Below are positions 49,425 through 59,395 of a stretch of 64,000 bases of DNA, in pieces; the stretch's first letter is position 1; each line of letters begins with the position of its first letter. Position numbers and translations under genes: made by a program. The DNA is taken from positions 95,850,446 to 95,914,445 of the forward strand of contig CM067374.1 in assembly GCA_034401795.1 (NCBI GenBank). Direction: 5' to 3'. The stretch comes from Chaetoderma sp. LZ-2023a. Lineage: Eukaryota > Mollusca > Caudofoveata > Chaetodermatida > Chaetodermatidae. The notes beneath the pieces were generated by a model that was given only the letters and a program-made list of their open reading frames with translations, made no database searches and had not been told where the DNA came from.

Positions 49425-49745
49425 TGCGATTGTACGTACATGTGTGCGAGGTGTGTATGGACAGGTGTGCATGTGTGCGTATGGGCATGTGTGCGTGCAT
49501 GCGTCTGGATATGTGTTCGTACATAGGGGCGTGCGGGCGGGCTTGTGAGCCTGCATGCATGCGTACGGGCAAGGGAGCATGCGTGCGTATGGAGAGGGGC
49601 GTGCGGGCACGCATGCGGACTTGTGAGCGCGCGTACGGGCAGGTGTGCGTTCGCTCATACATATGGGCTTGCAGGCGCGCGAGTGTGCATGCATGTGTAC
49701 GGGCAGGTTTGCATACGTAGGGGCCTGCGGGCCGGCGTGAATGTG
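49425..49745. repeat. GTGC-rich minisatellite, right arm of inverted duplication
   Basis: Reverse-complement counterpart of 44535-44905 (units around GCGTGCGTATGGGCAGGTGTGC). Confidence 0.85.
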
Positions 49746-49763
49746 TGTGCGCGCGTGGGAGAG

Positions 49764-49767
<4 letters not shown>

Positions 49768-49820
<53 letters not shown>
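49768..49820. repeat. (GA)n microsatellite
   Basis: About 26 GA units. Confidence 0.95.
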
Positions 49821-49823
<3 letters not shown>

Positions 49824-49954
49824 AGTATGTGGAAGTTTAAGATATAAAATACTGTGGTAGAGTTCTTAGACCCTTTTCAAGAACAAAATCTCCTTATCAC
49901 AGTTTCAGGCTACGCAAACAGGAAAGCAGTTAATGTTTGGAATAGACCTGAACC

Positions 49955-50364
49955 GTTCCATTTTACCTATGCCCCATCCATCTCTAGCCACGCTCCACCC
50001 ACACCTCGATCGCGTTGGGACCGATCGATCTCTGAACGCCCTGACTAGCAATTTCCAGAAAATCTATAAGTGTAAGCTGTTGAATATTTTGAAACTAATT
50101 TGACTTGACGATGTTACTGCTTATAGCGGTAACAACGCCCAGTAAATTTATTTTCAAAGTATTTTGCAATGTTTATTAAATAGTAAAGACATACAATTCG
50201 TACAACTTGACGGTCTATTAAGAGATTATAACGGAATAACTTACCCTTCCATTTTAGCTATGCCCCGCCCATCTCTAGCTAAGCTCCATCAACACCTCGA
50301 TCGTGTTGGGATTGATCGGTCTCTGAACGCCTTGACTAGCAATTTCCAGAAAACTATAAGTGTA
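49955..50364 (+). repeat. family B tandem: one and a half units, cut by the Polinton
   Basis: Unit 1 starts at the left module (TTTTACCTATGCCCCATCCA) and contains GATCGATCTCTGAACGCC, the palindrome and ACATACAATTCGTACAACTT. Unit 2 restarts at 50245 (TTTTAGCTATGCCCCGCCCA) and runs to CTATAAGTGTAAG, where unit 1 would continue CTGTTGAATATTTTG. At that point the sequence changes into the palindromic left end of the Polinton. Confidence 0.75.
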
Positions 50365-50660
50365 AGGTTGATGTAGTAGTGGGGTCGGGATTAAAATGAT
50401 ACCACCTCCCTCAACTGGCCGCCGTTCGGCGATCCGTGGCCCCCACCGCCCTCTCAATCCATGGGGCATAGGGTTGTTGAGATATGTGGTTGGTGTATGC
50501 CTCTAAATGGAGGCCCCCAGGGTTATTGAGACATGTGGTTGGTGTATGCCTCTAGATGGAGGACCCCAGGGATTGAGAGGGCGGTGGGGGCCACGGATCG
50601 CCGAACGGCTGCCAGTTGAGGGAGGTAGTATCATTTTAATCTTGACACTACTACTACCAC
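50365..50660. repeat. palindromic segment at the Polinton left end
   Basis: Arms of about 95 bp (50372-50460 and 50567-50660) share GATTAAAATGATACCACCTC, CCTCAACTGGC, CGTTCGGCGATCCGTGG and CCCCCACCGCCCTCTCAATCC in opposite orientation. Between them are two head-to-tail copies of a roughly 52-bp unit (ATGTGGTTGGTGTATGCCTC). Confidence 0.85.
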
Positions 50661-51553
50661 ACATAATAGGGTCTGAACGCCCATTTAGAGACAAGCATCC
50701 ACAGTGATATGCACCACTGATCGCCGTGTGATCAACCACACATAATAGGGTTTGAACGCCCATTTAGAGACAAGCATCCACAGTGATATACACAACTGAT
50801 CGCCTTGTGATCAACCACACATAATAGGGTCTAAACGCCCATTTAGAGACAAGCATCCACAGTGATATACACCACTGATCGCCTTGTGATCAACTACACA
50901 TAATAGGGTCTGACCGCCCATTTCGAGACAAGCATCCACAGTGATATACACCACTGATCGCCTTGTGATCAACCACACATAATAGGGTCTGAACGCCCAT
51001 TTAGAGACAAGCATCCACAGTGATATACACCACTGATCGCCTTGTGATCAACCACACATAATAGGGTCTGAACGCCCATTTCGAGACAAGCATCCACAGT
51101 TATATACACCACTGATCGCCTTGTGATCAACCACACATAGTAGGGTCTGAATGTCCACTTAGAGACAAGCATCCACAGTGATATACACCACTGATCGCCT
51201 TGTGATCAACCACATATAATAGGGTCTAAACGCCCATTTAGAGACAAGCATCCACAGTGATATACACCACTGATCGCCTTGTGATCAACCACACATAATA
51301 GTGTCTAAACGCCCATTTAGAGACAAGCATCCACAGTAATATACACCACTGATCGCCTTGTAATCAACCACACATAATAGGGTCTGAACGCCAATTTAGA
51401 GACAAGCATCCACAGTGATATACACCACTGATCGCCTTGTGATCAACCACACATAATAGGGTCTGAACGCCCATTTAGAGACAAGTATACACAGTGATAT
51501 ACACCACTGATCGCCTTGTGATCAACCACACATAATAGGGTCTGAACGCCCAT
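50661..51553. repeat. 79-bp minisatellite, about 11.3 units
   Basis: Unit starts fall at 50661 and then every 79 bp to 51530 (50740, 50819, 50898 and so on). Each unit has ACATAATAGGGTCTGAACGC, CATTTAGAGACAAGCATCCA, CAGTGATATACACCACTGAT and CGCCTTGTGATCAACCAC. Units differ at only a few positions, so the array is recently homogenised. It stops eight bases before the first Polinton ORF. Confidence 0.95.
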
Positions 51554-51561
51554 TATACACC

Positions 51562-51696
51562 ATGATTACTGTTGCACAGCTTCGCGCTATTGCACAGCAA
51601 TTCGGCCTTAGATGCTACCCTACGGCCAAGAAAGCCGACCTGCTCCAGATGATCGGACAGGTCCGTGCCGAGGAGTGGCAGAAGCGGCTCTTCTGA
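51562..51696 (+). CDS. SAP-like small protein of the Polinton
   Basis: A 44-residue frame. MITVAQLRAIAQQFGLR followed by KKADLLQMI fits the SAP helix-turn-helix pattern (two short helices with conserved Leu and Gly, and Lys before the second helix), a DNA-binding motif. It stands alone between the 79-bp array and the polymerase region. A role in binding element DNA or termini is inference; it might also be the leading segment of a longer protein. Confidence 0.5.
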   Translation: MITVAQLRAIAQQFGLRCYPTAKKADLLQMIGQVRAEEWQKRLF

Positions 51697-51699
51697 ACA

Positions 51700-54600
51700 A
51701 TGAAGACGGGAAGGTTTCCAGTGCATACCAAAGATGATCCTTGGAATCCCCACAAGAAAGCGCAGGGGATAGGTGCGCTTCATCAGTTGGACGAGGCGGT
51801 GACTGCTAAGCTTGCGAGCCAAGACAGTAGCGGGGCGGACCATCCACTTGAGCACTTACGTCTCCTACGCAGGATCACTAACCGAGTGATGGGGGGGGGG
51901 CGAGGTTTGAACCCTTAGCCCGGATCATGAGGCGAGAAGGCGAACACATTCTCGACCAGCGTCTCGGCGAAATGGATACAGAGGATAGAGGACGCCGGTC
52001 AGTACGCTGGACATTCTTCAGAGGTCTAGAAGGAGACCTCACAGGCCAGATCATGCAAAAGATCCAGCAGACTGTCCAGAACGCCTTCTACCGCCGCTAC
52101 ACCCATACCTATCGCATCCGTCACATCGAAGACGGGAGGGTGATGGTCTTCCACAAGAATGCTCCAGGGAGCCCGTGGCTGAACACGATAGGAGCAGCTC
52201 AGGACTGGGTGGCAGCAAGAGAGCAAGCCCGCCTCGACACAGACAATATTGATTGACCAAACACCAAGTGGGCTTTCGTTCGATCAGTCAACGTTGAGGT
52301 CAGGGCTGTCATCGACTGCCATCCTCTGCTTGGGACAGGCTCCTCCCTGACTGGCTATGACAGAAGACGAGTATGACTGCCCTCGACACCTACAGGGACA
52401 ACATGTGTCTCTGGAGATGTCTAGCAGTCCACCGAGGAGCGAGAGCTGATAGAAGTACAGCTCCAGCATGAGAGCTTGCCACAAAGTTCTACGGCACGAC
52501 AGCGACATTACCTGAAGTCCCCAAGACCTCGCTGAATCAGCTGTACAAGGTAGAGTTCTTCGCCAAGATCGGGATTCGTGTGTATGAAGCAACCGAAGAG
52601 GGCACCTGGCACTTGATCAGGCAAGCGGCTCACTACCGTGACACCATGACCATCTCAGTGTGGGACCACCACGCCTTCTACATCAAGAACATATCCAAGC
52701 TGGCACATACACTAGTCTGCCGTCACTGTCAGCAGAGGTTTACACAGTCATGCCATCTTCAGCGCCACGTTGATCGCTGTACAGGCAGCAAAACAACAAT
52801 TGTGTGTCCTGGCGAGAAGGTTGAGGTGCCACAGTCTGCATATGAGAAAGCCTTCTATGCGCCCCAGCCATCCAGTTCAGCGGCTACTCGTTGGGTCGAG
52901 TATGAGTCAATAAACAGAGGTGTACACATACACCATGTAGAGTGTGGGCACGGTGGCGAGCGTTGGATCGAGGGTGCTCCCGTAGATGGTTATGATCCGA
53001 CCACCAACACCGTTCACCAGTTGCATGGCTGTCACTGGCATGGGTGTCCACAAAACCAGCGAGGTGAGGATGCCGAACAAAGATACCGCAAGACAGTCCT
53101 GAGAGAGGAGAAGCTGAGAGCATCTGGATGCACGCTTGTGGTACAGCGGGAGTGCTGTATAAAACGCTGTCCAAGCGTCCCTAAACGAGTTCGGACTGTC
53201 CCATACCCACACTTCATAGTTTACGACTTCGAAGCACTCCTAGATGGTATCAATACTCACCCTACGGAGACGCTCACGATCGAGAGTACTCACATACCTA
53301 TCTCTGTGTCAGTTGGCTGCTCGTTAGAGGGTGCCACGAGTGAGCTCACTCACCTCTGCAATCCTGACCCCAAAGAACTGATCAGAGAGTTCATGCTGGT
53401 GATCCAATGGCGAGCATCTCTAATCCGGACAAGGGTTAGGGCACAGTACATACCGACAAACCTGGACAAGCTCCCAAAGCGACAGCAGCGACTGATCAAC
53501 GAGTTGCATGATCAAGTGCCTGTACTGGGGTTCAACTCTGGGTGGTATGACCTGAACCTCATCAAGAAGTACTTTGTCGGTTAGCTGACTGACAGTACAG
53601 GTGCAGTGAAAGTCGCCAAGAAGGCTAGTCAGACCATGTTCCTCATAACACCTGAGCTACGGTTTCTCGATGTGCTGAACTACCTCGGCCCAGGAGTCTC
53701 GTACGAGGTATGGGTCAAAGCTTACGGGTGTACACAGCAGAAGAGCTGGCTCCCGTATCCATGGTTTGACACACATGAGAAGTTCAACTATCCAGGGCTT
53801 CCTGACTACTCAGCATGGACATCTAAGCTCAATGTAACCAGACATTCAGTGAGCACGGAATGCAGAAATTCGCTGACTGGCTGCGATACTACAACAACCT
53901 GGACGTCAGTCCATTCATCGAAGCCCTAGAGCGGATGCGGGAGTTCTACACAGAATTAGAAATAGACATCCTCAAAGACGCGGTGTCTCTCCCGGGTGTG
54001 TCACTGCAGTGCCTCCTACGTTAAACCACTCAGCACTTGCTGGATGTTAGCCTCTACTCTCCAGGCAAGGAGGCATACGAGATGCTGAAGGACGCGGTTG
54101 TTGGAGGGCCCAGCATCGTGTTCACCAGATACCACGAGGCAGGTGTGACACGCATCCGTCAGAGTGGGTGGGTCTGCCAACGTCTACTCGGCCATGACGC
54201 AAATGCTCTGTACCTGTCAACGATGGCCAAAGAGATGCCATGTGGTAAGGAGACAGTTCGCCGTTGGTCTGGTGCCAGTGGTGTAGCCAGCTTTACGGAG
54301 GCGCTCCTAGCAGACCACTGGTTTGGATTAGCTGAGGTGGATATAGAGGGCCCTAAGGCTCTGTGGACAAAGTTCGAGGAAATGTCCCGCTCTTCTATAA
54401 CCACGAGATCCCGGTAGAGGCGGTCTCTTCTGAGATGCAGGCATATCTAGAGCGTATATAGGGTGGAAGCGACCCACCACCCAGAAGCTGGTCGGCGCCG
54501 TCTCTGGCAAGAAGCGGCTGCTGTACGCACCAACACTCAAGTGGTATATAACCCATGGCTAGGAGATCACTCTCTGTATACCGCACCATAGACTATGAGG

Positions 54601-55454
54601 TCAAGCGCCCATTCGAGTGGTTCGTGGAGAATGTTACGGAGGCCCGCCGCTCGGGAGATGTAGATAAGAGCAAATCGCTCTTGGCAGATCTCTTCAAACT
54701 CCTCGGCAACAGTGCCTACGAGAAGCTCATCGAGGCCCTAGAACGCCATAGCAACACCAGCTTCATGAAGGATGAACACGTGGTAGACAAGGGCCTGCAT
54801 AGTGCATGGTTCGAAGATCTCGAGGAGATCGGTGAGTCATACGCGCGCCAGAGTTGCAAGCCGAGAATCACTATTCGAAGGCCCTTCCAGGTGGGGATAG
54901 GCGTTTATGAGCTCACGAAGCTGCGAATGCTGCAGTTCTACTATGACTTCCTCGATCGCTACGTAGCTCGTGACAGCTTTGCGTATATCGCTATAGCAGG
55001 CTCCAACCTCGACGACATCATTCGTCCTGAGATGCGAGCAGAGTACGAGGCTCATAAGCGGGACTGGCTAGCTTGGGACAAATGGTCTGGATGGACTCCG
55101 GGACTGTTCAAGTTCGAGTTCGAAGGCTCTCGTGGCATCTCTCTCTGCTCCAAATGCTACTACGTGGAGAGCGCAGCTGCAAGTAAGTGCTCGGCTAAGG
55201 GAATGTCAAAGTGGCAGAATGAGGTCTCTTGGCAGAGGTTCTACAGTGCCCTACATGGCGGGGTGGACAGAGATAAAAACCGAGGCCTACGCATGCGCAA
55301 GCAGGGTATGGTGACGTATGCGCAGGAAAAACTTGGACTCTCCGCTTACTATGATAAGCGCCATGTGCTGCCAGATGGGGTCCATACCGAGCCCATCGAG
55401 TATCATGTTAGCACCCTAGGGGGTGGTAGCTTTGTGTCTTCAGGGACTAGCTGA
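51700..55454 (+). pseudogene. Polinton protein-primed DNA polymerase B region
   Basis: Long polymerase region of the Polinton, broken in several places. Parts in order: an N-terminal zone of unknown fold (about 51.7-52.6 kb); a C2H2-like zinc finger (CRHCQQRFTQSCHLQRHVDRC spaced over about 52720-52785); a VHQLHGCHWHGCP segment (about 53010-53050) resembling the core of Vsr-type endonucleases; an exonuclease domain with YDFEA (about 53222) and GFNSGWYDLNLIKKYF (about 53530); then the polymerase domain with DANALYLSTM (about 54195), a KKRLLYAPTLKWY-like stretch and LLGNSAYEKLI (about 54700). Protein-primed PolB enzymes replicate linear genomes from a terminal protein. It runs towards the minus-strand integrase; their 3' ends meet near 55.4 kb. 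Confidence 0.85.
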
Positions 55455-56400
55455 AGCTCTTCTATGACAAATGGTCGCCTAGGCACTCCGTGCTGGCATG
55501 CCAAGTAGTACAGTGTAGGCTGCCCCTCCGCCTCCACATACGTGTCAAGCCTGTGAACATCTATCGACCAGTTAGGATCTGTTGCACGCCATCGACCACC
55601 TTCCAGCTCACCAGGCTCATACAGGTACCGAACCAGAGCATCAGGTGGTAGGCACTCCTCTTCCTTGCTCGCTCCTATAGAGCTGTGAACAGCAGTGTCT
55701 GATAGCCTCTACTGGCTTCTTCCCAATTGGCCTAGTAACCTCGGCATTGGACCTTTGCACGACAGCGGGCAGCCCTCTCACCCATACTCTAGAACATTCA
55801 CTCGGTGCAGCCATTTCCTGGGCGTATTCGTGTAGGAACAGTCTCTCTGCCAGTGGCCGATTCCAATGCCCAACGATAGCCTGGGCACGGTGATACCCTA
55901 CCTCGCCCCACCTAACTGCCACACCATGTTTCTGCATGGGGGCTGCAGTCTCCCCTCTGAACTCCTTACCATCATCCACCTGCAACAATTCCGGCCACTG
56001 GAGGGGATTTTCCGAAGCCTCGTAGACACCCTGGAGTGCCTGGGCCACCTGGCCTGCTGCCTTGTACCTGCTGGCGATATCGACGATGGTGAGGGCATAC
56101 TTGTAGGTCTTACGACCAACCGAGTCCTGTGGAAGGAATAGAACATCTGCCTGGTGAACTCTGTTCGGGACAGTTTCCTCGAAATGGGCATGCCTGATGT
56201 TCCATGGACGAGGTCTGTATATCTGCCACATCGCCTGGCGGCTGAGCCACTGGCTAACTGTCTCCAATGTGAAGTTGTGGCCCTTGTGACGCACAGCCTC
56301 GAGTAGTTGGGGGGGCTCATGGTAATATCCATCCGGCTGATAGTAGAGTTCCTCAAGAAAGACGCAGCTCCCGGATTTCATCACTGATGTCCACTCCCAT
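55408..56400 (-). pseudogene. Polinton retrovirus-type integrase region
   Basis: The rve-type catalytic core is recognised by HQADVLFLPQDSVGRKTYKY, VDIASRYKAA, LLQVDDGKEF and the later HRAQAIVGHWNRPLAERLF, matching known Polinton integrases; the acidic triad positions lie in these segments. A C-terminal part with VRYLYEPGELEGGRW and WSIDVHRLDTY-like sequence (about 55450-55610) is typical of the same family. The enzyme inserts element DNA and creates the 6-bp duplications of the family. The region is not fully open. It is convergent with the polymerase. Confidence 0.85.
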
Positions 56401-56592
56401 CCTGTCACGCATGGCCTGGGCGAACTCTAAACAGACAAACAGACGTCCGTCATTCATTCGACCATCACTGAAGACCTCCTCAAACACCTCCGTACACCAG
56501 CATCTAGTCTCTGCTGGATCCTCACTGAATGGTAATTTATCGATTAACCCTCGGAAGTTAAGTGTCTTGACCAGGTCGCACAGAGACGCCAT
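56353..56592 (-). CDS. Polinton small ORF, unknown (upstream of integrase)
   Basis: Start chosen at 56592 (MASLCDLVKTLNFRGLIDK) because the shared start motif (ATTTAAGCC...TATATAAGG) lies directly before it; the frame itself extends further up. About 79 residues, soluble-looking, Asp/Glu- and Cys-containing, with no recognised domain. It overlaps the start of the integrase frame, so it may be co-transcribed or part of the integrase N-terminus. Confidence 0.45.
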   Translation of the reverse strand: MASLCDLVKTLNFRGLIDKLPFSEDPAETRCWCTEVFEEVFSDGRMNDGRLFVCLEFAQAMRDRMGVDISDEIRELRLS

Positions 56593-56594
56593 CC

Positions 56595-57032
56595 TTATAT
56601 AGTACGGCTTAAATGTTCGTTGGACCAGATGGCCACGAGTGCTAGGGAAATATATGGTAGCCAAGGGCCTACCACTCCAAAGAATGTACCTACTCTTGAG
56701 GCGATGGCTGGTATGGCTTCAGAAATCTTCTCCACCCCATGGAGAGCATTGTTGGCGATCTTGCGGACTATCTCGCCAGCCTTCATTGTGAACAGAGCGA
56801 TCAGAGCCCCAACTGCTGCCAGTGGACCGATAGAACCATTTACGTAAGTGCAATAGATTCCTTTCGCTCTGTGTACTAGCTTGCGGGATTCAGGCTCTAC
56901 ATCATCATACTCACCCGCGGTCTCCGCTACATCGTAGTCGTCTGCATCATAATCGTCCTCATCATAGTCCTCCTCATAGTTCTCATCTTCTATATCCTCG
57001 ACTGGATCATCATAAGCCTCTGATTCATACAT
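56595..57032 (-). CDS. Polinton acidic membrane protein, unknown
   Basis: About 145 residues from the ATG at 57032. The N-terminus is strongly acidic with Tyr (EDENYEEDYDEDDYDADDYD), and the second half is hydrophobic with probable membrane segments around GPLAAVGALIALFTM and VGPWLPYISLALVAIW. It is divergent from the plus-strand ORF at 57082; a CTTTAAAC box (57061-57068) lies between them. Virion or membrane role is inference. Confidence 0.5.
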   Translation of the reverse strand: MYESEAYDDPVEDIEDENYEEDYDEDDYDADDYDVAETAGEYDDVEPESRKLVHRAKGIYCTYVNGSIGPLAAVGALIALFTMKAGEIVRKIANNALHGVEKISEAIPAIASRVGTFFGVVGPWLPYISLALVAIWSNEHLSRTI

Positions 57033-57081
57033 ATCCGTCACTGGGGCAGCTATATAGTAGCTTTAAACTGTAGTCTATAGC

Positions 57082-57460
57082 ATGGCCTCCGCAATCTTGA
57101 ATGCGGGTGTGTTTGCGTTTGCATGTTCTTGGGGACAAGAAGGCAGCAGAGGTCGAGCATGAGCGTCATAACCAGGCGATGGAGAATCTGTCTAAGGAGA
57201 CGTTTGAGTACAGCAAAGCACTCGAGCATATACGCCAGAGGGAGGCACGCCGACGACAACTCCGAGCTCAGGCCAACCAGAGCCTCAAAGAGGCAGATAA
57301 GAGTCTCGATGAGTACTACGAGGCTGGAAAGATATCTGAGCCAACGCGCGACTATGAAGCATCGACAGGTCAGAAGACAGCAGAGCTTATAAGTAGTGGT
57401 GGCAGCTGCAGTGGTGACGACAGGAGTCGTGCTCTACGCATGCTCAAGCTGAATACCTGA
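57082..57460 (+). pseudogene. Polinton charged coiled-coil-like protein, unknown
   Basis: The region begins at an ATG 13 bases after the CTTTAAAC box. After a short hydrophobic start (MASAILNAGVFAFA) comes a long charged helical stretch rich in Glu, Lys, Arg and Gln (KKAAEVEHERHNQAMENL, LEHIRQREARRRQLRAQANQ), probably coiled coil. No family recognised. Confidence 0.4.
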
Positions 57461-57639
57461 TGTGTTCGACACGCATACCTTAGCATAGCCAAAATAAAGT
57501 ACCATCACACCTAATGGGCGAGTCCCAGCTATGAGGTTTCCGATGTTGAAGCTGAGCCGGTTGCCCTGATTAGGTGGGATGTTCCTGCCACCGAGGACAA
57601 GTTGGTACGATAGTCAGCACGACAGCCACGGCGTGCACT

Positions 57640-58157
57640 GTCCCACTGTGACAGGGTCTGAGGACTGCTTCATGACATCAACATTATCCACGAGCGCGCC
57701 AAGGTTACACCTCCGTCTGATGCGGAAATACTGGAAACCATAGAGGAAGGAGTGCCAGCTCATAGTACAGAAGAACTCCTGACTCGGATACTCTACCGGA
57801 AGTTTGACAGCACCCAGGGCAGGGCACTCAACCTGCCTGTGGGCCCAAACCAACAGTCCTGTTATTCTAGCTCTCCAAAGGGCGAGGGTCGATCCCAAAG
57901 ATCTACTAACAGTCGGGAAGTGGGCTGCTGTATTTAGCCTCCATAGCCAAGAAGAGCGAGATATGCTGGATATCCTCCAGTCTGGTGCAAATAACTACTT
58001 CAGGGAGGAGGTCAGTGCTGCTGTAGCGGAGAGCCATGACACCGGTCATGCAGAAGGTACTCAGGAGGGGTTCACTGTTGGCCGCAAGGAGGCTATTGAG
58101 CACATCTTCTACGAAAGAGGGCGCAGGAGTTGGCCAGTAATCTGCCAGCATTTCTGA
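57640..58157 (+). pseudogene. Polinton unknown ORF region
   Basis: Open stretches read INIIHERAKVTPPSDAEILE and, further on, EERDMLDILQSGANNYFREE and HAEGTQEGFTVGRKEAIEHI. Helical and charged, not recognised; probably broken. Confidence 0.35.
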
Positions 58158-58205
58158 AATTCCCAGATAACGACTAGGACTACCTCATCAAACCCACTCA
58201 CAAGC

Positions 58206-58481
58206 ATGATGCTTGTCGTGGAAAAGTGGGTCTTCCGTGAGAAGTTCCAGAAGAAGAGAGTCCTAGACTCTGACGCTCAGTGGATAGAGTTTCAGCAACA
58301 GTTTAAGCGACAGGCTTCTAACGAAACTGCCGAAGTTCCTGAAGCTTCTGACGAAGTTCCTCAAGCTTCTGACGAAGTTTCTCAAGCATCTGACGAAGTA
58401 GCAGAGACTGCGGACGAAGTAGCGGAGACCACAGAGCCTTCTGATGAATCAAAAATGTTGCAGCCGACAGTCTGTCAGTGA
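58206..58481 (+). CDS. Polinton acidic heptad-repeat protein
   Basis: A 91-residue frame. After WVFREKFQKKRVLDSDAQWI come five tandem 7-residue units (EVPEASD, EVPQASD, EVSQASD, EVAETAD, EVAETTE), encoded by a 21-bp repeat at about 58330-58440. It looks like an acidic, disordered tail. No family recognised. It may be the end of the preceding region. Confidence 0.45.
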   Translation: MMLVVEKWVFREKFQKKRVLDSDAQWIEFQQQFKRQASNETAEVPEASDEVPQASDEVSQASDEVAETADEVAETTEPSDESKMLQPTVCQ

Positions 58482-59137
58482 TGACGCATAGAGCAGGCTA
58501 GTTTCCTGGCTGGGTTCAGCTTGTAGGTGAAGGTCTGCGCCTTTTCCAGAGATGGCTTGAAGTGTGACAGCTCACCTGTCTCCTTGTTGCTGAAGATGAT
58601 GCGGGACAGCTCAGCTGCCCTCTGTACACCTGCGATAAAGTCCCCTTTGGTCTCCTTGAGGGTTAGGCTGTTGTATATGGTCTCGAGCAGGGCACGTCCA
58701 CACTTGGAGCTGAAGTATAGCAACTGGGCATTGTGGCGGATGTCCGGTGAGATCTCGCGGGTGTACTTCTGAAAGAGGATGAAGACAGTTATCTTTGTGT
58801 GCCGGATGCACCTGGTGATGTTGCTGAGGTAGGTGACTGTCTTCTGGTCCATTGCAGGGTCATCGATAACTAGAACAAGTGGTTCTGTCAGTTGGGCTGC
58901 CAGCAGCTTCTCCATCAGTGCTTGCAGGTTCTGCATCTTTGTGATTGGTCCATTGTACCATTGATCATTACTGTCAACCGCCTCAGCGGCGGAGTCAGAC
59001 ACCAGAAGGATGTATTGAGAGTGTAGATGTTCGGCCAGGAGATCCCACAGCAAGATGTTTTTCCTGTGTCCTGAAGGGGCAATGATCAGCACCACCTGGC
59101 CAGCATCGGCCGGCCTACCGTCGAATGGTACAGACAT
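58475..59137 (-). CDS. Polinton A32/FtsK-like packaging ATPase
   Basis: An open frame of 220 residues. A phosphate-binding-loop-like segment (VVLIIAPSGHRKNILLWDLL) stands at the N-terminus after a beta strand, a Walker B-like strand (EPLVLVIDDP) near residue 95, and a sensor-like strand (ITVFILFQKYTREISPDIRH) follows, the usual order in A32-type genome-packaging ATPases of Polintons and large DNA viruses. In that family the enzyme drives DNA into the capsid. It overlaps the next upstream ORF by a few codons, as in compact viral gene clusters. Confidence 0.75.
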   Translation of the reverse strand: MSVPFDGRPADAGQVVLIIAPSGHRKNILLWDLLAEHLHSQYILLVSDSAAEAVDSNDQWYNGPITKMQNLQALMEKLLAAQLTEPLVLVIDDPAMDQKTVTYLSNITRCIRHTKITVFILFQKYTREISPDIRHNAQLLYFSSKCGRALLETIYNSLTLKETKGDFIAGVQRAAELSRIIFSNKETGELSHFKPSLEKAQTFTYKLNPARKLACSMRHH

Positions 59138-59393
59138 GCATGCGGATGATGGTTAGCACTTGGTCACCGGTAACCTCGTCTATATCTGGGAGACTAAACC
59201 GCAGTACTTCCTGCACCAGCTCTTTCGCCTGCAGAGTGGGGAATCCTGCATCTCCGGCATATACGAAGGATGTGATGGAGGCGTCAAGCATGAAATCGCA
59301 GCAGCAGCTGAGAAGATAGCATAGAGGGCCTGTGTCAGCACCCACAGTGTCTAGTACATCCAGTATCTGTATGATACATGCACGGGAAGCCAT
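59115..59393 (-). CDS. Polinton small ORF, unknown
   Basis: 92 residues from the ATG at 59393, with a GTTTAAG box and ATAG just upstream. Cys-rich hydrophobic centre (CYLLSCCCDFML). It overlaps the ATPase start. Not recognised. Confidence 0.5.
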   Translation of the reverse strand: MASRACIIQILDVLDTVGADTGPLCYLLSCCCDFMLDASITSFVYAGDAGFPTLQAKELVQEVLRFSLPDIDEVTGDQVLTIIRMHVCTIRR

Positions 59394-59395
59394 GA

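Noticed and set aside
50661-51553. CRISPR-like array
   Set aside because: The 79-bp units are contiguous, without unique spacers, in an animal genome beside a Polinton; it is a minisatellite.
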